From positions 1 to 8,974 of the forward strand of contig JAOUET010000065.1 in the NCBI GenBank assembly GCA_029858605.1: a stretch of DNA of 8,974 nt, written 5' to 3'. Each line of letters starts with the position of its first letter. The stretch's first letter is position 1. This DNA is from Coriobacteriia bacterium (GTDB lineage: Bacteria; Actinomycetota; Coriobacteriia; Anaerosomatales; JAENZW01). Below the pieces are notes generated by a model. That model was not told where the DNA came from and searched no databases. It saw only the letters and a program-made list of their open reading frames with translations. Positions 1-6,873 of this stretch are shown here, in pieces. Made by a program: the position numbers and the translations under genes.

Positions 1-216
1 GCAGGCTGGATCATGCGGACGACTCACTACATCATCAACTGGTTGTTCATTCTCTTGACGACGATACACGTGTACCTCTCTGTGACCGAGGACTTCCCGG
101 CGTTCCTGAACTTCTTCGGCTTGAGCTTCCTGGGCCGCGACACCGCGGAGCACGAAGAGCACGGCGAAGACAGCCATGGGCGCAGCCCGTCCCCGGCCCT
201 TACGCAGGGCAAGTGA
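1..216 (+). CDS. C-terminal fragment of a membrane cytochrome b (HyaC/cytochrome b561-like)
   Basis: The reading frame is open through the left edge of the window, so only the last 71 residues are visible. A histidine-bearing hydrophobic helix (HYIINWLFILLTTIHVYLSV) is followed by an acidic turn and a short second hydrophobic stretch (FPAFLNFFGLSFLG). The pattern HY...W.F......HVYL resembles the last helix of Ni/Fe-hydrogenase b-type cytochromes and related cytochrome b561 subunits, where such histidines ligate haem b. The tail after the helix is rich in His, Glu and Asp. In known systems of this kind the subunit exchanges electrons between quinone and a periplasmic or surface partner; here the multiheme cytochrome starting 20 bases after the stop is the obvious partner. 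The family call rests on one helix, so a different di-haem membrane cytochrome is possible. Confidence 0.6.
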   Translation, partial: AGWIMRTTHYIINWLFILLTTIHVYLSVTEDFPAFLNFFGLSFLGRDTAEHEEHGEDSHGRSPSPALTQGK

Positions 217-218
217 TC

Positions 219-224
219 AGGAGG
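219..224 (+). promoter_or_regulatory. Ribosome binding site that sets the start of the first multiheme cytochrome
   Basis: A consensus AGGAGG lies 11 bases before the GTG at 236 and directly after the upstream stop codon (214-216). The alternative ATG at 176 lies inside the upstream gene, has no comparable site, and would add 20 arginine-rich residues before the signal peptide. Confidence 0.65.
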
Positions 225-235
225 CGGTTGGCGCG

Positions 236-1105
236 GTGGTCGCTATCCGGCGATGTGCGCTCGTTGTGGCGCTCGCGGTGGCGTGCGTCGGTTTTGTGCT
301 ACCCGCTATCGCGGCGTATGCGCAAGACTACGATCTCACGTTCACGCTGCCTACCGCCGGCAAGTCGGGCTGCATGGTCTGTCACGCGGATCCGAACATA
401 GGTCGCTTGGAGGGGAGCCAGTGGGTCTCGTACTACGTCGACGGGTCGGCTCTCGACGCAGGTCCGCACGCCGCGGTCCTGTGCACGGGATGTCATCTGG
501 ACTTCGCGTACAAGGCGCCTCACGAGACGGCCGGCGATTGGGTGACCACGGCGCGACTCGCATGCAAGAACTGTCATGCCGAACAATGGGAGGCGTACAG
601 CCAAGGAGTGCATTCCATCGCCGTGCAGCCAGGCAAGGAGCTCACGGCGGAAGACGAGGCCAAGCCGCTATGCGGGGACTGTCACTGGCCCTCGCACGAC
701 ATGATGTATCTCGCCAATGGCGGAGACGGACGCGAAGTGCTTCATTCGCGCGGCTACGAAGTCTGCGGAAGCTGCCACGAGGGCTACTGGGACAGCTACA
801 GCGACTACTACCACGGCGCCGCGTACAAGCAGGGCGCACTCGACGCGCCCGCGTGCTGGCAGTGTCATGGCTGGCACGACATCCTTCCGTCTTCGGACCG
901 TCGATCGCGCGTATCTTCGGACAACCTGAAGAGCGTCTGCGGGGAGTGTCACAGCGAGTCGACGGACAAGTTTGCCGCCAGCTACCAGGAACTGGTGCAC
1001 CGGCGCGCGGAGGCCTATGAGGCGAATCCGGTGTACGAGTTCATGAAAGGAACGCAGGAGACTATCAGGGGCTTGTGGTCGACGGTACGGTCGTGGTTCT
1101 CGTAG
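236..1105 (+). CDS. Secreted heptaheme c-type cytochrome (module B only)
   Basis: With the GTG start this is a 289-residue exported protein. Residues 1-29 form a signal peptide (two Arg, hydrophobic core, cleavage likely after AYA). Seven CxxCH haem-binding motifs sit at about residues 46, 83, 110, 146, 177, 207 and 235. Extra histidines placed as sixth ligands are visible, for example in YYHGAAYK and the H following each CHG. The whole haem-bearing part aligns with the C-terminal half of the next gene: haem intervals are 37/27/36/31/30/28 here against 34/27/32/29/30/28 there, and both share YYHGAAYK and DAPACWxCHG. It ends in a short Trp-rich amphipathic tail, with no membrane helix. The likely role is electron transfer just outside the membrane from the cytochrome b encoded upstream. 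It belongs broadly to the cytochrome c3/doubled-CxxCH group; an enzymatic role cannot be excluded, since only bis-His-type sites are evident. Confidence 0.9.
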   Translation: MVAIRRCALVVALAVACVGFVLPAIAAYAQDYDLTFTLPTAGKSGCMVCHADPNIGRLEGSQWVSYYVDGSALDAGPHAAVLCTGCHLDFAYKAPHETAGDWVTTARLACKNCHAEQWEAYSQGVHSIAVQPGKELTAEDEAKPLCGDCHWPSHDMMYLANGGDGREVLHSRGYEVCGSCHEGYWDSYSDYYHGAAYKQGALDAPACWQCHGWHDILPSSDRRSRVSSDNLKSVCGECHSESTDKFAASYQELVHRRAEAYEANPVYEFMKGTQETIRGLWSTVRSWFS

Positions 1106-1115
1106 TGAGGGGCTC

Positions 1116-1130
1116 CCCGGGCTGTCCGGG
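1116..1130 (+). other. Small GC hairpin between the first two cytochrome genes
   Basis: CCCGG (1116-1120) and CCGGG (1126-1130) can pair around a five-base loop in the 44-base gap between the cytochrome genes. There is no T-run after it; the next bases are the purine-rich ribosome binding site (GGAAGGGG, 1133-1140). It is not a terminator. It could protect transcript ends or tune the ratio of the two proteins, but this is speculation from structure alone. Confidence 0.25.
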
Positions 1131-1149
1131 AAGGAAGGGGTAGAACGAC

Positions 1150-2421
1150 ATGGCAGGCAGGTTTCTAGGGACTCGCGGCCGACTGGTCGCCTTCGTGACG
1201 GTCGCGGCATCGATCGTCATCGTGGCGGCAGGCGTGTCCGCGACTTATGCGCAGGATGCACAGGTTGATGACGAGCAGCTGATAATCGACCTTGGGGGGA
1301 AGGTCTACGCCGAGACCTGCGATCCGTGTCACGGCAACATCGCCGACACGAAGAACTTCGCAGGCGAGATAATCTTCGAGCATGGCTATCACCAGCTTGT
1401 CTCGTGCAGTAGCTGCCACAGCCGTTTCCCCCACCGCCAAGAGGGCACCGAGCGGCCGACCATGAAGGCGTGCTGGAACTGTCACGGGCTGCAGCACGGG
1501 CCGATGGGCGAGTTGGCGACGGGCAAGTGCCCAGACTGCCACAACACACCCGAGAGGAACCTCCGCCCGGCCTTCCACAGCTCCGACTGGGCGGGCAAGC
1601 CACACGTCGAGCCTGGCCGCGCGAACCTGCAGACGCAGTGCATGATGTGTCACGACGAGCCTTGGTGCGTAGACTGTCACGACGACGAGGGCATCAGGTG
1701 GGATCCCGGCGTGTCGTACACGTACGACTCGAGCAACGGGTGTATGGCATGTCACGGCCAGGAGCTGCTCAAGGCGGCGGCGGGAGGCTCAAAGTCGTAT
1801 CAGGTCGTCGGTGTCGACGAGTCGGCTCACCGCGACCTGACGTGTCAGACGTGCCACATCGACTACGAGTACGAGGAAACGGCGGACCCGACACCCGTCT
1901 GGACCGTGAACGTCGGCCTCGCGTGCCAGAATTGCCACGACCACTCGGAGGTAAAGGACGTCTACCTGCAGTCCGTACACGGCGAGGAGCTCGCCAAGGC
2001 CAACTACGAGACCGCGACGTGCGCCTCTTGTCACGGAGGTCACTACATCCAGCGCCTGGACACTGAGTATGCGCAAGAGACACTGCATCTGTCCGCATAC
2101 CGCATCTGTGCGCGCTGTCATCCAGACAAGTACGAAAGCTACAACGACTACTACCATGGTGCGGCCTACAAGAACGGCTCGACCGACGCGCCGGCATGCT
2201 GGGACTGTCATGGTGCACATGATGCCCTGCCTACCGCCGACCCGGAGTCGAAGCTGTCCGACCAGAATGCCGCCTCGACTTGCGGCCAGGAAGGTTGCCA
2301 CGACGGCTCGGCGGAGACGTTCGTCCAGAACGCGGGCGACTTGATCCATCAGAAGAACGAGGCCGTGGAAAGCAACCCGCTCAAACGGTTCCTCGATAGA
2401 ATCATCTCGTGGGTGACGTAG
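1150..2421 (+). CDS. Secreted 13-haem c-type cytochrome (modules A-B)
   Basis: The product is 423 residues. Signal peptide residues 1-34 end at TYA|Q; a GGAAGGGG ribosome site lies 9 bases before the ATG. Twelve CxxCH motifs begin at about 57, 86, 108, 127, 164, 173, 198, 232, 259, 291, 320 and 350, followed by one CxxxxCH (CGQEGCH) at 378. Residues 57-177 form module A, shared with two tandem copies in the next gene. Residues 198-423 form module B, homologous to the first cytochrome. Within A, conserved histidines before the second haem (IIFEHGYH) look like distal ligands, as in cytochrome c7/c3 proteins. Within B, SVHG and CHGxH patterns supply ligands. There is no membrane anchor; the C-terminus is a short amphipathic segment like that of the first cytochrome. 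Its fused architecture suggests it bridges the 7-haem and 20-haem proteins in an electron-transfer chain; this is inference. Confidence 0.9.
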   Translation: MAGRFLGTRGRLVAFVTVAASIVIVAAGVSATYAQDAQVDDEQLIIDLGGKVYAETCDPCHGNIADTKNFAGEIIFEHGYHQLVSCSSCHSRFPHRQEGTERPTMKACWNCHGLQHGPMGELATGKCPDCHNTPERNLRPAFHSSDWAGKPHVEPGRANLQTQCMMCHDEPWCVDCHDDEGIRWDPGVSYTYDSSNGCMACHGQELLKAAAGGSKSYQVVGVDESAHRDLTCQTCHIDYEYEETADPTPVWTVNVGLACQNCHDHSEVKDVYLQSVHGEELAKANYETATCASCHGGHYIQRLDTEYAQETLHLSAYRICARCHPDKYESYNDYYHGAAYKNGSTDAPACWDCHGAHDALPTADPESKLSDQNAASTCGQEGCHDGSAETFVQNAGDLIHQKNEAVESNPLKRFLDRIISWVT

Positions 2422-3998
2422 CGAACAAACAACGGAGACTTCATGTCTGGGGGGTGGTGGCCGGCATAGCCGTTGCCACCACCTTCTTGCTTGTTGCGTC
2501 ACCTCCCGTTGGCGGTCAGATACCTGAGTCGATCGATCTGACTGCCGACGTCGAAGCCACGAACTGCGCTCCCTGCCACTTGCAGCTCGGGGAGTCGACG
2601 AAGCCGGGCCTCATATTCTCGCACGGCAACCACCTGATGGTCAGCTGCACTGGTTGTCACTACAGACCGGCGCACGAGGGCAGCCAACTGTTCACCCCGC
2701 CGATGGAGACGTGCTACAACTGCCACGGAGTGGAGCACGGGCCCGCGGGAGAGCTTGCGACAGCCGAATGCACGGCGTGTCACCCGCCTTCCTACGAGTT
2801 CAGGCCGGACGGGCACGTCGAGGATTGGGCCGAGAAGCCGCATGCAGAATCGGCGCGCGCAGGAACGAACCGCTGCGTGATGTGCCACGACGCTCCCGCA
2901 GACTGCGACGAATGCCACGACGAGCTTGGCCTCGACATCCCTCCGGTTCCCAACACCTATATCGGACGCCTGCTCGAGAAGCCCATGAAGCCTGCGGTGA
3001 CGGTGTACCCGACTGAGCCGACTTCTATGGGACAGTGCATCTACTGCCATCCCGACATCGACGACTTCCTGCCTGGACGCATCATCTTCGCTCATGCCGA
3101 TCACCTCCGTCGCAACTACCAGTGCACCGTGTGCCACCCCCAGTTCGGCCACGGGGTCGAGGAAATCAAACGGCCGGACATGATGTCGTGCTATCGCTGC
3201 CACGGTGCCTCGCATGCTGCCGCTGGCTTGATAGCCACGGAGGACTGCCTTGCGTGTCACCCCAAGGACTTCGAGCTCAAGCCGTCAGATCACACGAAGA
3301 AGTTCGAGCGAGGCGAGCACAAGAAGCGTGCCAGCAAAGAACAGGAGTATTGCGGCATGTGCCACAAGCCCGAGTTCTGCGTCGAGTGCCACATGGGCCG
3401 ACGCAAGAGTGGTCCAGGCTCCGAGTTGGTGATACCAGTCGACCACAAGCGGGTGGAGTGGCTCAGTTCCCACGGCAAGTTGTTCCTGCAGCAGGAGGGT
3501 GCCTGCGGTTCGTGTCACGACTCGAAGTCGTGCACGGTATGTCACAAGACGGTGATGCCGCATCCGGCGGATTGGCTGAAGAACCACGCCGACGAAGCCG
3601 AGGAGGACCCCGAGGACTGCCGTGTCTGCCACACGGACCGAAACTCATGCCAGAACTGCCACCACGACGCTGTGAAGCGGTCGGAACTGATTGCCGAGAA
3701 CTGCGTACCGTGCCACGACCAGATGAAGCAAGAACCGGCGACGGAGATTCCTCACAAGGGCTTCGCGGAACACGCCGTCCACTTCGGCGTCGAAGAGGTG
3801 AAGGGCAAGCCCTACAAGTGCTACGACTGCCACGTGACGTTCGGTTCGTCGGCTGCGGCTCAGCAGATAGCCAAACTGCAGGGTCACGACTTGAGGCTCT
3901 GCTACGACTGCCATGGCTCGCTGGACGTCTACGATCGCCAGATCGCGCCGTATCCGGGGGCGTCTTTGTGCCGGCGATGCCATGCGGGCGTCATCTAG
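2409..3998 (+). CDS. Secreted 20-haem c-type cytochrome (modules A-A-C)
   Basis: A 529-residue protein with twenty CxxCH motifs, about one per 26 residues. It starts at GTG 2409, overlapping the upstream gene by 13 bases; a stop in the same frame at 2397-2399 rules out an earlier start. No good ribosome site is visible, so translation is probably coupled. The N-terminus (KQRR then a hydrophobic run to about residue 31) is a signal peptide or an uncleaved anchor, since the cleavage site is poor. Haems at 53, 80, 102, 121, 156, 166 and at 210, 239, 261, 280, 315, 324 form two copies of module A. Haems at 366, 375, 404, 414, 432, 471, 498 and 521 form module C, which begins with two close diheme pairs. 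The protein ends nine residues after the start of the last haem motif. I infer a long haem wire reaching across the cell wall; no porin, S-layer or substrate-binding domain is seen. Confidence 0.9.
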   Translation: MGDVANKQRRLHVWGVVAGIAVATTFLLVASPPVGGQIPESIDLTADVEATNCAPCHLQLGESTKPGLIFSHGNHLMVSCTGCHYRPAHEGSQLFTPPMETCYNCHGVEHGPAGELATAECTACHPPSYEFRPDGHVEDWAEKPHAESARAGTNRCVMCHDAPADCDECHDELGLDIPPVPNTYIGRLLEKPMKPAVTVYPTEPTSMGQCIYCHPDIDDFLPGRIIFAHADHLRRNYQCTVCHPQFGHGVEEIKRPDMMSCYRCHGASHAAAGLIATEDCLACHPKDFELKPSDHTKKFERGEHKKRASKEQEYCGMCHKPEFCVECHMGRRKSGPGSELVIPVDHKRVEWLSSHGKLFLQQEGACGSCHDSKSCTVCHKTVMPHPADWLKNHADEAEEDPEDCRVCHTDRNSCQNCHHDAVKRSELIAENCVPCHDQMKQEPATEIPHKGFAEHAVHFGVEEVKGKPYKCYDCHVTFGSSAAAQQIAKLQGHDLRLCYDCHGSLDVYDRQIAPYPGASLCRRCHAGVI

Positions 3999-4120
3999 GC
4001 GCGAAGCTTGCTCCTGGTGCAGAGGGCCGATTCGCTCCGCGTTCGACGAGCATCGCCTGCGCGAACGGTGAGGATTGTGTGCGGGCGCTTTGAAGTGCGG
4101 CGTTTCGGCAAATGTAACCA

Positions 4121-4150
4121 TTGACACGATTCGTGAACGGCGTGTAGGTT
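4121..4150 (+). promoter_or_regulatory. Putative sigma-70-type promoter for the TPR-NHL unit
   Basis: A perfect TTGACA (4121-4126) is followed after 18 bases by TAGGTT (4145-4150), which keeps the T1, A2 and T6 of a -10 box. It sits in the 231-base gap after the 20-haem gene, about 80 bases before the ATG at 4230. The rest of the gap (3999-4120) shows only a loose CGTTCG/CGAACG inverted repeat (4040-4067) without a T-run, so I see no clear terminator for the cytochrome operon, and read-through is possible. Confidence 0.45.
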
Positions 4151-4229
4151 GCACTGAGTCGTCCGTGCGTTGGATGCACCGGCATGCAGCCCGAAGGACT
4201 TCTGTCTAGCGAGATACGAGCGACAATCT

Positions 4230-5285
4230 ATGGATGAAGTCGTCACTGACACGGGGCTGTCCGAGCGAGTCGGACAGAATCGCCTCGACAATATCCTCAA
4301 CGGCATCATCGTGACCCTCGTGGTCGCCATTCTTGCGTTTGCGGCTTTCTTCGGCTTGAGCGTTTGGCTCACGAACAGGGCCGACTACCAGGCGCGGCCC
4401 ACAGCGCGCGCGGTCGAGAATCTCAAGGAGCGCGTGCGTGCGAACCCGAACGATCCGGGCCTGCGCGTGGCGCTGGGTCTTGCCCTGGGCACGGACGGGC
4501 AGTACGACGAGGCAGTCGAGCAGTTCAACAACGCCCTCAAGCTCAACGAGGACTTCGTCACGGCCTACCGCGGCCTTGGCCTGGTCGCATACCTGCAGAA
4601 CGACTACGAGGCGGCCAGCGCCTACTTGCTGAAGGTCGTTGAGCTGACGGAGGGCTCGGAGTTCAGGGATGTCAACAACACGCGGGAGGAAGCACTCTTC
4701 ACCCTTGGCGTGATGTCGATCGACAAGAAGGAATACGAAGACGCCGTCGGCTATCTCAAGGGCGCCTTGCGGATCAGGCGCGCCGACTCCGACACCTACT
4801 ACCAGCTCGCGCGTGCGTATCGCGGGCTCGGCGAGATCGACGCCGCTATCGAGCAGCTCGAATACGCCCTCGCCTTCGTTCCAGCCTTCGCGGAAGCACA
4901 TTTCCTCATGGGCGAGCTCTACACGGAGAAGGGTGACGAGATCAACGCGGCCATCTTCTACACGCAGGCCGCGCAGCAAGCGCCCGGGGCCGATCCGCCC
5001 CAGGAGCGGCTGCAGCAGTTCGGAACGCCCGAGGAGAGGATCCATGCGGCAAGAGAGGCCCTTGACCAGGGCGATCTCGAGAAGGCGCTCAAGGAGATCC
5101 TCGTCGCGCGCGCACTCGACTACGAGAACCCTGAAGCGGCGAAGCTGCACGGCGCGATCCTGGTCGTGCGCAAAGACTTCAAGGATGCGCTTGATGTATA
5201 CAATGAGGCGCTCGAACTCGCTCCGAACGACCAGGAGATAAAGGACGCAATCGAGTCTTTGAAGAGCAGAGCGAAGAAGAAGTAG
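4230..5285 (+). CDS. Membrane-anchored tetratricopeptide repeat (TPR) protein
   Basis: From the ATG at 4230 the product is 351 residues. An in-frame TTG at 4170 would add 20 residues that look non-coding, so I prefer the ATG, although its ribosome site is weak (GAGCGA). A single membrane helix spans about residues 24-47, after a mostly acidic N-terminus. The rest is alpha-helical TPR repeats, with typical signatures such as ALGLALGTDGQYDEAVEQF, YYQLARAYRGLGEIDAAIEQL and AILVVRKDFKDALDVYNEAL. About seven repeats are recognisable, and the C-terminus is lysine-rich. TPR proteins are scaffolds for complex assembly. The gene is 18 bases from the NHL gene and follows the cytochrome operon, so the repeats may organise cytochromes or their maturation machinery outside the membrane. 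By the charge rule the domain's side is uncertain: the N-terminal flank is acidic, with Arg both before (R13, R18) and after (R50) the helix. Confidence 0.85.
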   Translation: MDEVVTDTGLSERVGQNRLDNILNGIIVTLVVAILAFAAFFGLSVWLTNRADYQARPTARAVENLKERVRANPNDPGLRVALGLALGTDGQYDEAVEQFNNALKLNEDFVTAYRGLGLVAYLQNDYEAASAYLLKVVELTEGSEFRDVNNTREEALFTLGVMSIDKKEYEDAVGYLKGALRIRRADSDTYYQLARAYRGLGEIDAAIEQLEYALAFVPAFAEAHFLMGELYTEKGDEINAAIFYTQAAQQAPGADPPQERLQQFGTPEERIHAAREALDQGDLEKALKEILVARALDYENPEAAKLHGAILVVRKDFKDALDVYNEALELAPNDQEIKDAIESLKSRAKKK

Positions 5286-5303
5286 TCGTACGGAGGATCT
5301 CTG

Positions 5304-6845
5304 GTGACACGACGTCAGAAGCGAAAGATCATCATCATCGCCGTCCTGGTGATGCTTCTGCTCCTGCTCGGGGCCTACTACGCGTTCTTCCGTGCGACCA
5401 AGCAGCTCAACCCGTTCGACATCGCCCCACTGACCGGGGACGCCCTGCCTGCGCCGACGTACCTGTACTCGATCACCGGCCCGGACGAGGATCCTCTTCA
5501 GCGTCCCCTCGGCGTATACGTGGATGACGACAAGGACGAGGTCTACGTGTCGGACTCCAGAAGGCAGAAGGTCGAGGTATTCGACCTGGACGGTGAGTTC
5601 AAGCGAGCCGTGGGCGGCGAAGAGATCGTCGTGCCCCTCTATATCGCGGAGAACCCCAACGACGGCAACATCTGGGTCACCGACAGGCGCACCAGGTCGA
5701 TCCACATCTACTCGCCCGAGGGCCAGTACCTACAGGATTTCGAACCGAACATTCCCGAGGAGGTGCTGGCGCCCTTTGCGACAGAGGAGACACCCTGGGT
5801 GCCGGTCGCCCTTGCGTTCGCTCCCGACGGCACGCTCTACGTGACGGACATCCTCACCGGTCATCGGCTCCTGATATTCGACGCCGAAGGGAAGTTCAAG
5901 AAGACCACGGGCACCGTCGGCCTGGTCACGGACGCCGCTCTGTCGCCGGACGCCTTCCAGTTCCCGAACAGCATCAAGGTCATAGGTGAGGAAGTCTGGA
6001 TCGCCGACAGCAACAACCGCCGAATAAAGGTGTATAACCTCGAGGGCGACTACCAGCGGATAATCGTCACCGATGGCCTCCCGCGCGGACTGGACTTCCT
6101 CAACAGGTCAGAGGACTCCTCGGCCACTGATAAGGCGGTCGTCGTAGACACGTTGGCGCACGACGCCACGATCTGGAGCGCGACGGGCGACCGCATCGTC
6201 AACTTCGGCGAGCGCGGTCTTCTCGAAGGCCAGTTCATGTACCCGAACGATGTGTCGATCGGGCCGAGGAACCTCATCTTCATCGCCGACACGTCCAACG
6301 GTCGCGTGCAGGTCTGGGGTTGGCCGCAGGAGGTTTCGCCGGTGCCGGTCGCCGAGGTCGCCCAGTACTGGAAGTGGTGTCTAGTGCCGCTGCTCCTGCT
6401 GCCGCTGCTGCTCCTGCTGCGCAAGAAGCGGTTCTTCGCGACGAAGGACTTCGTGGACACGATGCTGGATCTGGAACTCGTGGAGCATATGCCGGCACGC
6501 CGGCGCAAGTGGCTTGTCGAACCTCGAGACTACGAGCTTCTCAAGGAGATAGTGCAAGGTGACGTGAACCTTGGCGAGCTGCTCGAACCGGCGGAGCATT
6601 CCGAGTCGGACGCCAAGGCGCTCGAGGAGAAACTCGAGATCGATGCCGAGACTGCGGTGACGATGTCCATCGCCCAGCGCGCCCACATCTTCTGTACCGA
6701 GAATACGGAACTCAGGCGAATCGCCAAGGTTCTCGAGATCGACGTCGTCGACCACGATGAGTTCATGGATCGGTTCGCAAACAAGAAGATTCTCGAGGCG
6801 ACCGAGGTCGGAGACGCGAGCGGCAACACACCTGGCGAAGAGTAG
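5304..6845 (+). CDS. Two-helix membrane protein with external NHL beta-propeller and cytosolic PIN-like domain
   Basis: The GTG start at 5304 has a strong GGAGGA site 6 bases upstream; the product is 513 residues. A basic N-terminus (MTRRQKRK) precedes helix 1 (about 9-28). Residues about 65-345 hold six NHL-type blades, each with a pattern like VYVSDSRRQKVEVFD, WIADSNNRRIKVYN or IFIADTSNGRVQVW, enough for a closed six-bladed propeller. Helix 2 (about 356-372, Leu-rich) ends at RKKR, so both termini should be cytosolic and the propeller external. The C-terminal 140 residues contain FVDT (D385), an acidic pair at D447/E449 and CTENTELRRIAKVLEIDVVD (464 onward), an order of acids and strands resembling PIN-domain proteins. 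That last assignment is tentative. No haem motif is present. NHL proteins often accompany extracellular cytochromes; a docking or sensing role fits, but is inferred. Confidence 0.85.
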   Translation: MTRRQKRKIIIIAVLVMLLLLLGAYYAFFRATKQLNPFDIAPLTGDALPAPTYLYSITGPDEDPLQRPLGVYVDDDKDEVYVSDSRRQKVEVFDLDGEFKRAVGGEEIVVPLYIAENPNDGNIWVTDRRTRSIHIYSPEGQYLQDFEPNIPEEVLAPFATEETPWVPVALAFAPDGTLYVTDILTGHRLLIFDAEGKFKKTTGTVGLVTDAALSPDAFQFPNSIKVIGEEVWIADSNNRRIKVYNLEGDYQRIIVTDGLPRGLDFLNRSEDSSATDKAVVVDTLAHDATIWSATGDRIVNFGERGLLEGQFMYPNDVSIGPRNLIFIADTSNGRVQVWGWPQEVSPVPVAEVAQYWKWCLVPLLLLPLLLLLRKKRFFATKDFVDTMLDLELVEHMPARRRKWLVEPRDYELLKEIVQGDVNLGELLEPAEHSESDAKALEEKLEIDAETAVTMSIAQRAHIFCTENTELRRIAKVLEIDVVDHDEFMDRFANKKILEATEVGDASGNTPGEE

Positions 6846-6873
6846 CCGGACGACACCGGATCGACAGCGATAT

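Noticed and set aside
176..235. Longer version of the first cytochrome starting at ATG 176
   Set aside because: It overlaps the upstream gene by 41 bases, lacks a ribosome site and adds an Arg-rich stretch before the signal peptide; GTG 236 follows AGGAGG.
4040..4067. CGTTCG/CGAACG inverted repeat as terminator of the cytochrome operon
   Set aside because: Only six pairs around a 16-base loop and no T-run after it.
3035..4093. 352-codon + strand frame overlapping the 20-haem gene
   Set aside because: Arg/Pro-rich shifted-frame shadow; the overlapping frame carries 14 regularly spaced CxxCH motifs in this stretch.
3999..4229. c-di-GMP or other riboswitch before the TPR gene
   Set aside because: I looked for the conserved GEMM-type blocks found before some cytochrome genes and saw none; only the promoter-like pair stands out.
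4170..4229. TTG start for the TPR protein
   Set aside because: The extra 20 residues do not resemble a TPR or signal segment, and the predicted promoter start leaves almost no leader before it; ATG 4230 is preferred.
4206..5705. 499-codon open frame on the minus strand opposite the TPR and NHL genes
   Set aside because: It is a mirror of strongly coding GC-rich DNA: low-complexity Arg/Leu/Val-rich, with no recognisable domain, while the + strand encodes clear TPR and NHL repeats.
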